Positions 1 through 9,173 of a stretch of 64,000 nt of DNA are shown here, in pieces. Origin of the DNA: Marchantia polymorpha subsp. ruderalis (Eukaryota; Streptophyta; Marchantiopsida; Marchantiales; Marchantiaceae); the NCBI GenBank assembly GCA_037833965.1, contig AP031356.1, forward strand, positions 20,730,501-20,794,500, in the 5' to 3' direction. Position 1 is the first letter of the stretch, and every line of letters begins with the position of its first letter. Below the pieces are notes generated by a model. That model ran no database searches. It saw nothing but the letters and a program-made list of their open reading frames with translations, and had not been told where the DNA came from. The position numbers and the translations under genes were made by a program.

Positions 1-2840
1 TACACGTGGTATTTCTTCAGACGCCATCCGTTCACGCGGGTGCCTAACCATTCTCCCGTCAGTTCTGCGAGTTGGATGGATCCATTTGGAAAAACTTCTA
101 TCACCTTGTAAGGTCCCATCCACCTCAAGTGGAGCTTGCCTGGAAATCTAGCATGTCTGCTATCGTATAGCAGAGCCAAATCGCCCTTCTCCAGCAGTAC
201 TGGTTTGAGCCTTCGATCGTACTTCTCCTTCCGCCTGAGTTGTAATTGCTTTGTCCGATCTTCGGCCTCTTGACGTCTTTCCTCCAGTGCCATTACCTCT
301 TGCAGTCGATATGCCTGACTTTCTTCCGCGTCCAGCCTTCTCTGATCTAAGGTCCTCTTGGTAGGTATCTCGAATTCGATGGGTAAGATCGGATGCTGCC
401 CATAAACTAGGAAGTAAGGTGTTTGCCTGGTGGTGACTTTTTCTGCCGTTCTATATGCCCATAAGGCGGCCGGTAGCTTGGTATCCCAGTCATGAGCATG
501 GTTTACAGTCACTTTGAGGAGTATCTTACAGAGTAATCCATTGGACTTCTCTGTCAGACCATTTGCCTTGGGGTTGTATGGAGTAGTCTTCCGATGCTTA
601 ATCTGGAAGTGCCGCGTCAAACTTTCTATCACCTGATTCAGAAAGTGCGTTCCTCTGTCACTGACTATTTCTAGTGGGCACCCGTAGCGGGTGATGATGG
701 ATTCGAATAGGAACCGTGCTACTGCGGCTGCGTCGTCGTGCCTTGTGGCTTCTGCCTCCACCATCTTGGTCGCATAGTCTGTTGCTACCAATATGTAGCG
801 CCTGCGCGTGCCTTTAGTGACAGGTTGTATTGGTCCCACGAAGTCGATCCCCCACTTTTCAAATGGTGCCAATGGCATTATTGGTGTAAGAGGCCATCTC
901 GTGGTCGGAGTCGGCCTTCCCGTCCTCTGGCAGCTGTCGCATTTGCGAACGTAGTCGTGTACATCTTTGAACATCGTCGGCCACCAGTATCCTGCATTCA
1001 CAATTTTGGTCACTGTGTTTCTGGTGGCGTAGTGACCACCAGCGTCTTCTGTGTGCATGGCTTTGACAACTCGCGGTACTTCAGACTCCTCTAGACATCT
1101 GCACAACCTCTCGTCTGCCATTTTCTTGAACAAGACCCCTTGTTGGAGCTGGTAAGGTCCCGCTTTATGAACGAAGACTGTGCGCTGCTCCGCATCCAAT
1201 CCTTCCGGACATTGGAGTGTGAGCAGAAACCTGTATAAGTCCGCGTACCTGGACTCGTGGCTGGCGGACAACTGAAAAAGTTGTTCGTCGGGAAAATCAT
1301 CCACTACTTCCTCCTCTATTGGTTCGGTCCATAGTCGGGAGAGGTAGTCCGCGTTCTCATGGTGAACGCCTTTCCGTGTCTGTACAGTGTAGGTGAATTC
1401 CTGCAGCAGTAGTACCCACCTGGCAATTCGTCCGGACAGATCCGCCTTCTTCACTAGGTGCTGTAAGGCGTAATGATCTACATGAAACACGAACTCATAG
1501 CAGATCAAATAATGTCGGAACTTCTTACAGGAGTACACCATTCCCAACGCCTCCCTCTCAGTTGTCGTGTACTTCTTCTCTGCTGCTGACAACTGACGAC
1601 TCGCGAAGTAAATCGGGTAGTCTTTCTTGTTGTCGTCCTTCTGACTGAGAACCACTCCGATTGCAAACGCCGACGTGTCTACATAGACATGGAAAGGTCT
1701 GTTCCAATCCGGACTTCTCAGAACCGGAGCAGTCGTCAGTTTGGCTTTGAGCGTTTCAAAGGCCAGCTGTTGCTCCTTGCCCCACACATAGGGTTCATCC
1801 TTCTTAAGCAGCTTCGTCAGATCGGCTGCCAAGATGGCGTACATATTTATGAACCTTCTGTAATAACCTACATGGCCAAGGAAGGCCCTCAACTCACGCA
1901 GATTCGTTGGCGGCTGCAGTTCGAGAATAATCTTCACCTTCTCTACATCCACTGCAATGCCATCGGACGAAACTCGGTGCCCCAGCAGGATTCCGCTGGT
2001 CATGAAGAAAAAACATTTCTCAGGGTGTAAGGACAAGCTGCTTTCCCTACACCTGTCGAACGTTTGCCGAAGATGGTTAAGGTGCTCCGACCTCTTACCG
2101 AAGACACAAAAGTCGTCGATGAAAATTTCTAGGAACTTGCTCAGGTGCTCTTGGAAGATGTTTGTCATCATCCGCTGGAACGTCGCTGGCGCGTTGCACA
2201 GACCGAACGGCATCTTGTGATAAGCATAGGTTCCCCAGTCGGTTGTGAAGGTTGTTTTGTCCTTGTCCTGTTCCCTGATGGACACCTGGTTGTAGCCGGA
2301 AAATCCGTCTAGGAAACTGTAGCATTCATGCCCTGCTACATGGTCTAAAATAGAGTCCGTGAAAGGAAGAGGGTGATGGTCCTTCCTCGTTGCTGCGTTC
2401 AGCTTTCGAAAGTCCTGGCACACCCGGATCTTACCCGTCAGTTTCTTGGGCACGATCACGATAGGCGACACCCACTCGCTACTAAGTACCGGGTAGATGA
2501 TTCCTGCGCTCAGGTACTTATCGATTTCGTCCTTCACCAATAATGAATATTTTGGGTTGAGCCTGTATTGGCGTTGGCGAACCGGAACTGCCTCGTCCAA
2601 CAAGTCGATCCTGTGCTCTCCATACCTTGCAGGTATGCCTTTCATGTCTTCAATCTTCCATGCGAAGACATCCTCATACTGGCGAAGAAACGCCTGTACC
2701 CTGTTCAACTCTTCGCCTTGTACCTGGCTTGACACCTTCAAGCCTTTACCTGGACTGAGCTGCAGTTCGCAGCAATCACTCGGGTCAACAATCCCCTCTG
2801 TGTGACTGATTTCGCTTCTGCCCAGTCCGGCTGCTAGTTG
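1..2840 (-). CDS. pol: pol polyprotein (RT, RNase H, integrase), partial; expressed by UAG readthrough
   Basis: This frame continues in phase from gag-pro after one UAG and stays open, as far as I translated it, to the window edge. It would copy element RNA into DNA and integrate it. The RT core shows LDGFSGYNQ, a KMPFGLCNAPATFQ block and the active site FIDD in place of the commoner YxDD; FxDDF is typical of the Athila/Tat side of plant gypsy elements. RNase H motifs follow (YVDTSAFAIG, then TTEREALGMVYSCKKF), and then a zinc-binding HHCC and a DDE integrase core. The run AACAAGAAAGAC near 1,618-1,629 keeps frame here, whereas the matching site in K has gained one A. The first ~280 bases of the window encode integrase C-terminal sequence that K has lost. 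I cannot see the 3' end, so a chromodomain or polypurine tract cannot be judged. Confidence 0.9.
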
Positions 2841-2843
2841 CTA
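2835..2843 (-). promoter_or_regulatory. Leaky stop context UAG-CAA-CUA between gag-pro and pol
   Basis: On the element strand the gag-pro frame ends in TAG, is followed by CAA CTA, and then continues open in the same frame into pol. UAG-CAR-YYA is the type I readthrough consensus of tobamoviruses, so a small fraction of ribosomes probably makes a Gag-Pro-Pol fusion. Element K has TAG CAA TTA at the equivalent place (59,838-59,846). Readthrough itself is inferred, not shown. Confidence 0.75.
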
Positions 2844-5678
2844 TTCCTCATCCGGATACACCTCGTCTCTTTCCTCCTCAATGGAGCAGCAAGTGACGTA
2901 GCCCACAAAGTCTTCCGACGTTTCGGTCTCTGAAGTGCATGTTGAGCTGGTCTCCCCTCCGGTTGTGTAACCGGAGGTGGTGGAAGGTGTTTCGCCCTCA
3001 TGGGGTACCTTGGTCCACGGTACGGTAATGACAGTCGGAGGGTCCGCAGGGCTACGGAACTGTAATCTCTTCCTACTCCAGTCACACCTTGCTTTGGCTT
3101 CGTATAGCCACGGTCTGCCAAGCAGCACATCATAACCTTTCTTCATCAGAGGTTGCAGTATTATGTAGGACAGTTGAAAGTCCACTCCTCCAATGTTGGT
3201 TCTCACATTGCTCAACATTCCTAGTGGCATTCTGCGTGTTTGATCGGCCAGTCGCAATACTCGGGATGTAGGCTCGAAGGTCTGGAACCCCAAGGAGTTC
3301 GCTGTCTCCTTGGTCATGATATTCACGCCCGAGCCGGAGTCCACTGGTACCTTCTGAATGACGCAGCCTCCGATCTCTACTTCGATCTCTGGAGGTCCCA
3401 GGTCTCCTCCTTCCACTCTGTACACAGCCGGAAGTTTCTCTTTTCGGGGTTTGCGTGGTCGGCGCAACGAAAGCATCAGCATCCTCCTGTACGTCTTATT
3501 GTCTTCCAACAACTGGTGGAAGGAAATATTTGCCCTCTGGCTCCCCATGTCTTTCACTATGTCGTAGGGAGTGCTGGAAGTCACGGCCGGAAGTTTCCCT
3601 GTACTCGCGGTCGGAAGGGGTGTAGGGGGCCTAACTGCCTTCCGGTCGTCGGATGTCATTCCGGCGCCCAATGCTTCCTTGATGAGGTGACTCACCTCAT
3701 CTTTGATGTCCGGAAGGTAATCTCGAGTCCGGAACTCTTCTGAATACCTGTCCGCCTTTTCTGAGTTCTGCTCCGGCTGGGTGTTTCTCATAGCCGGAGG
3801 TGTACTTGGCGTTCTCCTTTGGCCTTCTCTAACTTCTTTAGACTTCCTCCTCTCTTCCCTACGCTCGAGGCGGCGAGTGTCCTCATGGCCTTCTCCTCTC
3901 CTCTTCGAACTTCGGGTTTCTACCCGGCCGCACATTACTTCTTCCTCTGGCCATACTTCGTCTCCTTCAGCTGGGTCCAGACTCAGTTCTACCTGGTTGA
4001 CCTGCACCTCTTCCTTGCCAGGTGTTGATACGAAACGCACGGCTGGCCTAGGGATTTGGGGCTGGTCACATTCAGCTGCTGTATGTCCGGACTTCTTGCA
4101 ATTGCTGCACAATGGTGCATACCCCATTGGCTTCCTCGGGTGGGGACAACTTGGCGCGTAATGCCCCATGTCTCCGCAGTTGTAGCAACCATCGAATTGT
4201 GGTCGAGGTCGGGGATTTCCTGTGTGATTTCCTGGAGGTGCCATGCGTCTTGGTGGGAGTGTACCCGCCATTTCCCTCGGAACAAAGCGCGGTATATGCA
4301 CCGGTGGGTTCGGAGTTGTAGCTGGAGCTGTCTGTACCGAGTAGGCGGTGTCCTCCACCTGCTCAGCATAATACATAGGCGGCTCAGCATAATACATGGG
4401 GTTCTCCCACTGTGGTGCCCATTCGACCGCATTCACTGGGTAAGATGGCCTCGCGGACATGCACTCCGTGTTGGCATGTCCCACCTGTCCGCACGTAGTA
4501 CACCAGAGATTCGCTCGTTGTCTTGCAGGTGATTTACGTCGGTCTTGGCCTCCCACTACATGAACTTTCAGGTCCGCAAAATTCTTCACCAGGTTGTCTA
4601 CCTTGGCTGCGATGTCCCCTTGAGTCTTCACTGGGATTCCCTTACCTCGATCCTTCTTCTTGATCGCACTGCGTTTCTTCTTCCGTCTTTCTTCTTCTGA
4701 AGATGACGAGTCCTCTTCCTCTTCCGAGGAAGAACTTGATTCGGAGGAGCTTGATTCTTCTGTCGAGGAAGGCGAGTTCCTTCTCTTCCGACGTCCGCCT
4801 TGCGACTTCTTCTTCGTCGACCGTCGGTCGCGTCTTCGAGTGTCAAGGGTTGACGTCTCAAAGGTCTCCGCGGAAGCTATCACATCTTGGATTGTGTCAG
4901 TCTTGCCTCTCCTACAGAAGGTCTCCATTTCTCTTGGGAGCCCTGTCACATACCAATCCACTGCCTGTTGTACCGAATACGGTTCTCCCGGGCCTGTCTT
5001 CGGAATTCGATCTAGGAGGTCTTGGAATCTCTCAGTGTAGTCTCGAAGATTCTCCTTCCGCTCGCGTCGAAGATTTCGAAGCCGGGTCAGAACTCGACTG
5101 TCATATCCGAGTTCGCGGAACCGCTTCAGAAACTTTTCCTTGAGCTGAGCCCAGGTCCGGATGCCAGTGGGGTCGGTGCTCTCATGGTTGTACCAGCTAC
5201 GCGCTCGTTTGCGTAGCAGGCTAGGAAAGATTCGTAATCTGTCTTCATCACTGGTCTCACGATTGGCGATGGAGACAGACTCGAAGAGCTTTATGTATGA
5301 ATCTGCATCATCGTCGTCGCCCGTTCCCGTGTATCTTGGATACGAATGTTTGGTGGTAGGTTGGGAAAACACCTGGCGGAGATTGGCTTGATGTTCTGCC
5401 ATCGGTGATCCTGTCGACGGACTGATCCTAGGTTGGCCAAACTCAGGAAGAGTTCCTGTCGGAGGGATGTCCAATAGAATCGTTAGCTCAATGCTCTCGG
5501 TAGGTGAACTGGAACACCTTTGTCTTCCAGTAGTCGGTGATGGCGATCTTTCTGCAGAGTCCTCACCGGGAGTCTTCTTTTTAGTTCGCCGTTTTGTTTC
5601 CACGGCTTTTTCTGAATCTCGACGGAGTTTCCGTGTGGCTCTCGCACTCAGGTTTCCCACACTATCGCTCGTCGACAT
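2841..5678 (-). CDS. gag-pro: gag-protease polyprotein (945 aa)
   Basis: Structural protein of the particle plus the aspartic protease. A retrotransposon Gag domain lies at about residues 110-260 and includes an SWYNHES...WAQLKEKFLKRF segment. A Ser/Glu- and Lys/Arg-rich stretch follows (about 285-350). Three CCHC zinc knuckles, C-x2-C-x4-H-x4-C, sit near 393-406, 498-511 and 524-537. The protease active site is Asp780 in VDSGSGVNIMT, with a matching YDVLLGRPWL block about 70 residues on. The protein is about 60% identical by eye to its counterpart in K and one residue longer. The start at 5,678 is the first Met of the frame and is matched in K (MST start in both). It lies only 43 bases from the PBS. 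The stop is the readthrough UAG, so most product would be Gag-Pro without RT. Confidence 0.93.
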   Translation of the reverse strand: MSTSDSVGNLSARATRKLRRDSEKAVETKRRTKKKTPGEDSAERSPSPTTGRQRCSSSPTESIELTILLDIPPTGTLPEFGQPRISPSTGSPMAEHQANLRQVFSQPTTKHSYPRYTGTGDDDDADSYIKLFESVSIANRETSDEDRLRIFPSLLRKRARSWYNHESTDPTGIRTWAQLKEKFLKRFRELGYDSRVLTRLRNLRRERKENLRDYTERFQDLLDRIPKTGPGEPYSVQQAVDWYVTGLPREMETFCRRGKTDTIQDVIASAETFETSTLDTRRRDRRSTKKKSQGGRRKRRNSPSSTEESSSSESSSSSEEEEDSSSSEEERRKKKRSAIKKKDRGKGIPVKTQGDIAAKVDNLVKNFADLKVHVVGGQDRRKSPARQRANLWCTTCGQVGHANTECMSARPSYPVNAVEWAPQWENPMYYAEPPMYYAEQVEDTAYSVQTAPATTPNPPVHIPRFVPREMAGTLPPRRMAPPGNHTGNPRPRPQFDGCYNCGDMGHYAPSCPHPRKPMGYAPLCSNCKKSGHTAAECDQPQIPRPAVRFVSTPGKEEVQVNQVELSLDPAEGDEVWPEEEVMCGRVETRSSKRRGEGHEDTRRLERREERRKSKEVREGQRRTPSTPPAMRNTQPEQNSEKADRYSEEFRTRDYLPDIKDEVSHLIKEALGAGMTSDDRKAVRPPTPLPTASTGKLPAVTSSTPYDIVKDMGSQRANISFHQLLEDNKTYRRMLMLSLRRPRKPRKEKLPAVYRVEGGDLGPPEIEVEIGGCVIQKVPVDSGSGVNIMTKETANSLGFQTFEPTSRVLRLADQTRRMPLGMLSNVRTNIGGVDFQLSYIILQPLMKKGYDVLLGRPWLYEAKARCDWSRKRLQFRSPADPPTVITVPWTKVPHEGETPSTTSGYTTGGETSSTCTSETETSEDFVGYVTCCSIEEERDEVYPDEE

Positions 5679-5683
5679 TCACC

Positions 5684-5697
5684 GAGCATTGCTGCTC
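5684..5697 (-). other. Leader stem-loop with GCAA tetraloop
   Basis: On the RNA strand GAGCA-GCAA-TGCTC forms a 5-bp stem with a GNRA-type loop, ending a few bases before the gag AUG. K has the same stem (62,684-62,697) with loop GCCA. Because the leader is so short, this is a reasonable but unproven candidate for a dimerisation or packaging hairpin. Confidence 0.45.
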
Positions 5698-5721
5698 AAG
5701 GTTTCTGGTGTTGACGCACTG

Positions 5722-5739
5722 TCCCCGGCAGCGGCGCCA
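5722..5739 (-). other. Primer-binding site, tRNA-Asp type
   Basis: The element strand reads TGGCGCCGCTGCCGGGGA. From general knowledge of plant tRNA-Asp(GUC), whose 3' end is ...CCCCGGCAACGGCGCCA, this pairs at 17 of 18 positions. It lies 22 bases from the LTR end at 5,762. The identical site in K supports the call. Confidence 0.85.
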
Positions 5740-7383
5740 AAAAGAAGTTGTCGGCTCCTTATGTAATAACCCACCAAAGGCTAAAACTGCAGTATGGTGG
5801 TAAAAAGATCGAACCCACAGGGACAGAGGCAACACACAGAGTAAAAGTGTCACATTTAACAGACTTTTGGTAGAGTTTGAATTCTAGGCGACTGTCACTC
5901 CCAGAAATACTGTAGTGCTCGACTCGGAGGCTCGACTCGGAGGAGGAACTCAACTCGGAGGATGCTCGGAGGATGCACGGTACAGCTTGGTCACTCAACA
6001 CACACACACACACACACCTGAAACTGGCAAAAAGCACAACTCGGAGGTCGGTCAGGACCTCCGCTTCGGATTTCAGGAGGAAAGTGTCTCGCAAGTTCAC
6101 TCAGAGGTTCTGCAGGAAGTGCCTCCCACTCCGGCTTTTACTGCCCTTCCGCCAGGAACTAGCGGGGGTACCCGGACTGGACTTCTCACTTCGGAACGAA
6201 GCCTCTACGTACGCCGTGGACGTCACCCTCGACTATCACACAAAACGCAGGGAGTGCAGACCCGACTGAGAACTTACTGAAAACACGATCCAGTAACACA
6301 CACACAACCTGAATTACAAACCAAGGTTTACACGAAGTAATGAAACTTCACATTGGCATTCAGGGGAAACTTCCCGTAGGAGTACAATCAGGATATGTCA
6401 CTCGAAGGAGTAAGGGGGAACTGTTCAAGTCTCTAACTCGCAGCCGGCTCTGAGCATCAGAAATCACCCGCAGGTGCAGATCCGTGTAATAACCCACCAA
6501 AGGCTAAAACTGCAGTATGGTGGTAAAAAGATCGAACCCACAGGGACAGAGGCAACACACAGAGTAAAAGTGTCACATTTAACAGACTTTTGGTAGAGTT
6601 TGAATTCTAGGCGACTGTCACTCCCAGAAATACTGTAGTGCTCGACTCGGAGGCTCGACTCGGAGGAGGAACTCAACTCGGAGGATGCTCGGAGGATGCA
6701 CGGTACAGCTTGGTCACTCAACACACACACACACACACACCTGAAACTGGCAAAAAGCACAACTCGGAGGTCGGTCAGGACCTCCGCTTCGGATTTCAGG
6801 AGGAAAGTGTCTCGCAAGTTCACTCAGAGGTTCTGCAGGAAGTGCCTCCCACTCCGGCTTTTACTGCCCTTCCGCCAGGAACTAGCGGGGGTACCCGGAC
6901 TGGACTTCTCACTTCGGAACGAAGCCTCTACGTACGCCGTGGACGTCACCCTCGACTATCACACAAAACGCAGGGAGTGCAGACCCGACTGAGAACTTAC
7001 TGAAAACACGATCCAGTAACACACACACAACCTGAATTACAAACCAAGGTTTACACGAAGTAATGAAACTTCACATTGGCATTCAGGGGAAACTTCCCGT
7101 AGGAGTACAATCAGGATATGTCACTCGAAGGAGTAAGGGGGAACTGTTCAAGTCTCTAACTCGCAGCCGGCTCTGAGCATCAGAAATCACCCGCAGGTGC
7201 AGATCCGCACTACTCAAGTCTCTAACCGGGTGCGAGCTCTGAACATTCAGCCGAAGGCCTTCAACTACAACATACGGTAACTTCGCTATGCTGCAGCTTC
7301 TCTACGTGGTGCCAGGACCAAAATGCACAAACACGCCAAGAAAGTGAGTTCCTGATCTGCACTTCCGAAACTGGAAGAGTCAA

Positions 7384-7413
7384 AAGGCAAAACGCCTTGA
7401 ACTACTTTATACC
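7384..7413 (-). promoter_or_regulatory. LTR core promoter of F: TATA box and hairpin
   Basis: The minus strand reads GGTATAAAGTAG (7,413-7,402), followed by the inverted repeat AAGGC-GTTTT-GCCTT (7,398-7,384). This matches the arrangement in all other LTRs here. The outermost C-G pair of the stem is lost in this copy. Confidence 0.6.
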
Positions 7414-7419
7414 TTCTAA

Positions 7420-7716
7420 GGTCCTAACTAACACTACACTACCCGCTAGGGTGCGAGCCGCAACAGATCCTACACCTGAGAAGTCGGCGGCTACCTTCCC
7501 CTCTAACTTACAACCTAAATCTAACCCTAACCCTAAATCTAAATCCTAAGCCTACTGTACAGAGCCGCCAGCGTCTTTACATCCGAGATCTGAGGCTGAA
7601 TATTTGCAGGCATGCGTGGCCGACTGAGATCAACGGCCCCACCAAATTTCAGATCCATCCGACCGTCCATCGCAGAGATATGGACTCCGCAAGATCTCTG
7701 AACCGCATCCGGTTTG
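7420..7716. other. Interior of LTR F without a gene
   Basis: This stretch contains a short run of CCTAA-type repeats near 7,515-7,550 (ctaaccctaaccctaaatctaa). These resemble plant telomere units but are too few and imperfect to call a telomeric tract. I see no coding sequence. Confidence 0.4.
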
Positions 7717-7797
7717 CCGACCTTGAGTTCGCCGACTCCGAGTTTGCCGACTTGAAGTTCGCCGACCTCGAGTTCGCCGACTCCGAGTTCTCCGAAG
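7717..7797. repeat. Short block of the 15-bp minisatellite in F
   Basis: About five units of the pattern gccgacctcgagttc, with variants in which ctc becomes ttg or tcc. They are separated by 250 bp from the larger array at 8,054. Confidence 0.85.
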
Positions 7798-8053
7798 GCG
7801 TTGACCGCCGAAGACGCACTTCCGCATCTTTGCCTATTTGTAACAGTCACTCCCGACACCCATAACTCACAGATCCTTGATCCGTTTCAAGAGTTCTTGG
7901 GCTCGTTGGAACAAGCGCGTCGAGCTCTTTCTAACGAGACCCTAATTGAGTCAAACCGTTACGAGTTGAAAGAGTTATGCCGGTTTTATCCTTGGCCGAA
8001 GGCACACTGTCAAAGGCTTGTTATCTGTTATCGCCGAAGGCGCCCGCACGATG

Positions 8054-8476
8054 TTTCGCCGACTCCGAGTTCTCTGACCTCAAGTTTGCCGACCTCGAGT
8101 TCGCTGACTTGAAGTTCGCCGACCTCGAGTTCGCCGACCTCAAGTTTGCCGACTCCGAGTTTGCTGACTTGAAGTTCTTTGACCTCGAGTTTGCCAACCT
8201 CAAGTTTGCCGACTCCGAGTTTGCTGACTTGAAGTTCGCCGACCTCGAGTTTGCCGACCTCAAGTTCTCCGACCTCGAGTTTTCCGACCTCGAGTTCTTC
8301 GACCTCGAGTTCGCCGACCTCAAGTTTGCCGACTCCGAGTTTGCTGACTTGAAGTTCTTTGACCTCGAGTTCGCCGACCTCGAGTTTTCCGACCTCGAGT
8401 TCTCCGACCTCGAGTTCTCCGACCTCGAGTTCGCCGACCTCAAGTTTGCCGACTCCGAGTTTGCCGACTTGAAGTT
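8054..8476. repeat. 15-bp minisatellite, about 28 units, open in several frames
   Basis: The units alternate among gccgacctcgagttc, gccgacctcaagttt, gccgactccgagttt and gctgacttgaagttc. They form higher-order groups of several units; the same ~105-bp string recurs. Because 15 is a multiple of three and the units lack stops, one plus and two minus frames stay open for roughly 490-580 bases. The plus frame spells ADLEF/ADLKF/ADSEF pentads, which formally resemble pentapeptide repeats. No start context, flanking domain or conservation supports a gene. Confidence 0.9.
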
Positions 8477-8631
8477 GACACGAAGACGTCCGTCGCCAAA
8501 GGCGAACATCTAGGGCCGAAGGTGGATATTCTGCTAACGACGAACTCCTTCCGCCTATCCGTAGGCGTTCTCCTTCGCATCTTCCGACAGTCACAACTCC
8601 CTGAGTCCTCATCCGTTCCAGGCGTTCTTGG

Positions 8632-8647
8632 TCTCGTTAGAACGAGC
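8632..8647. promoter_or_regulatory. Conserved 16-bp near-palindrome (F copy)
   Basis: Reads TCTCGTTAGAACGAGC. It is the counterpart of GCTCGTTnnAACGAGC in other LTRs and differs at one arm base. It lies in the same AAAGAGCTC...ATGAGGA block kept in all LTR families here. Confidence 0.45.
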
Positions 8648-9111
8648 GCGTTCAGCTCTTTCCAACGAGACCCTAAGTAACTCAAGGCGTTAAGAATTTA
8701 GGAAGTTATGAGTGATCTACCGCCGAAGGTGCTCGAAGCGAGTCCTGCAGCGTGAACCGCCCGTTCCATTCCAAGCGTTCCACTGTGGCCTAAGCCCAAA
8801 ACCCCTCGACTGTCCTCGATCCTCTTTTTACTCTGGCTTTGCGTACCGATTACTATTTACAGCTGCTACCACGGTACTTACTAATCAAAAATGTTCTAAT
8901 TCCGACGAAAAACAAAAAGTGGGTTACCACAATCCGCACTACTCAAGTCTCTAACCGGGTGCGAGCTCTGAACATTCAGCCAAAGGCCTTCAACTACAAC
9001 ATACGGTAACTTCGCTATGCTGCAGCTTCTCTACGTGGTGCCAGGACCAAAATGCACAAACACGCCAAGAAAGTGAGTTCCTGATCTGCACTTCCGAAAC
9101 TGGAAGAGTCC

Positions 9112-9141
9112 CAAGGCAAAACGCCTTGATCTACTTTATAC
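9112..9141 (-). promoter_or_regulatory. LTR core promoter of E: TATA box and hairpin
   Basis: The minus strand carries GTATAAAGTAG (9,141-9,131), then CAAGGC-GTTTT-GCCTTG (9,128-9,112). The predicted transcription start falls just past the hairpin, at the U3/R boundary. It would drive the gag-pol RNA, and it lies directly after the stop of the LTR ORF. Confidence 0.7.
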
Positions 9142-9173
9142 TCTCAAAAGATCCTAACTAGCACTACGCTATC

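Larger units (their letters stand above)
6485..8931 (-). mobile_element. Solo LTR F, short variant without the LTR ORF
   Basis: The ends are TGTAATAA (plus strand, 6,485) and TACCACA (8,931). They are flanked by the perfect 5-bp duplication atccg at 6,480-6,484 and 8,932-8,936. The 2,447-bp unit keeps the conserved LTR start, the 16-bp palindrome at 8,632-8,647, a TATA box and R-U5. The region where other copies have a ~900-1,000 aa ORF is replaced by ~1.3 kb that contains a 15-bp minisatellite and no long conserved frame. Its first 723 bases (6,485-7,207) match E's 5,762-6,484 with no difference that I can see. Confidence 0.88.

Noticed and set aside
5762-7207. Simple tandem duplication of 723 bp
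   Set aside because: The unit boundary coincides with the LTR end TGTAATAA, and the atccg duplication brackets 6,485-8,931. Insertion of LTR F therefore explains it better.
7515-7550. Telomeric repeat
   Set aside because: Only a few imperfect ctaaccctaa units lie inside LTR F.
8054-8476. CRISPR-like array or a genuine pentapeptide-repeat gene
   Set aside because: Contiguous 15-bp units have no spacers, so it is not CRISPR. As a gene it has no start context, no flanking domain and is equally open on the opposite strand.
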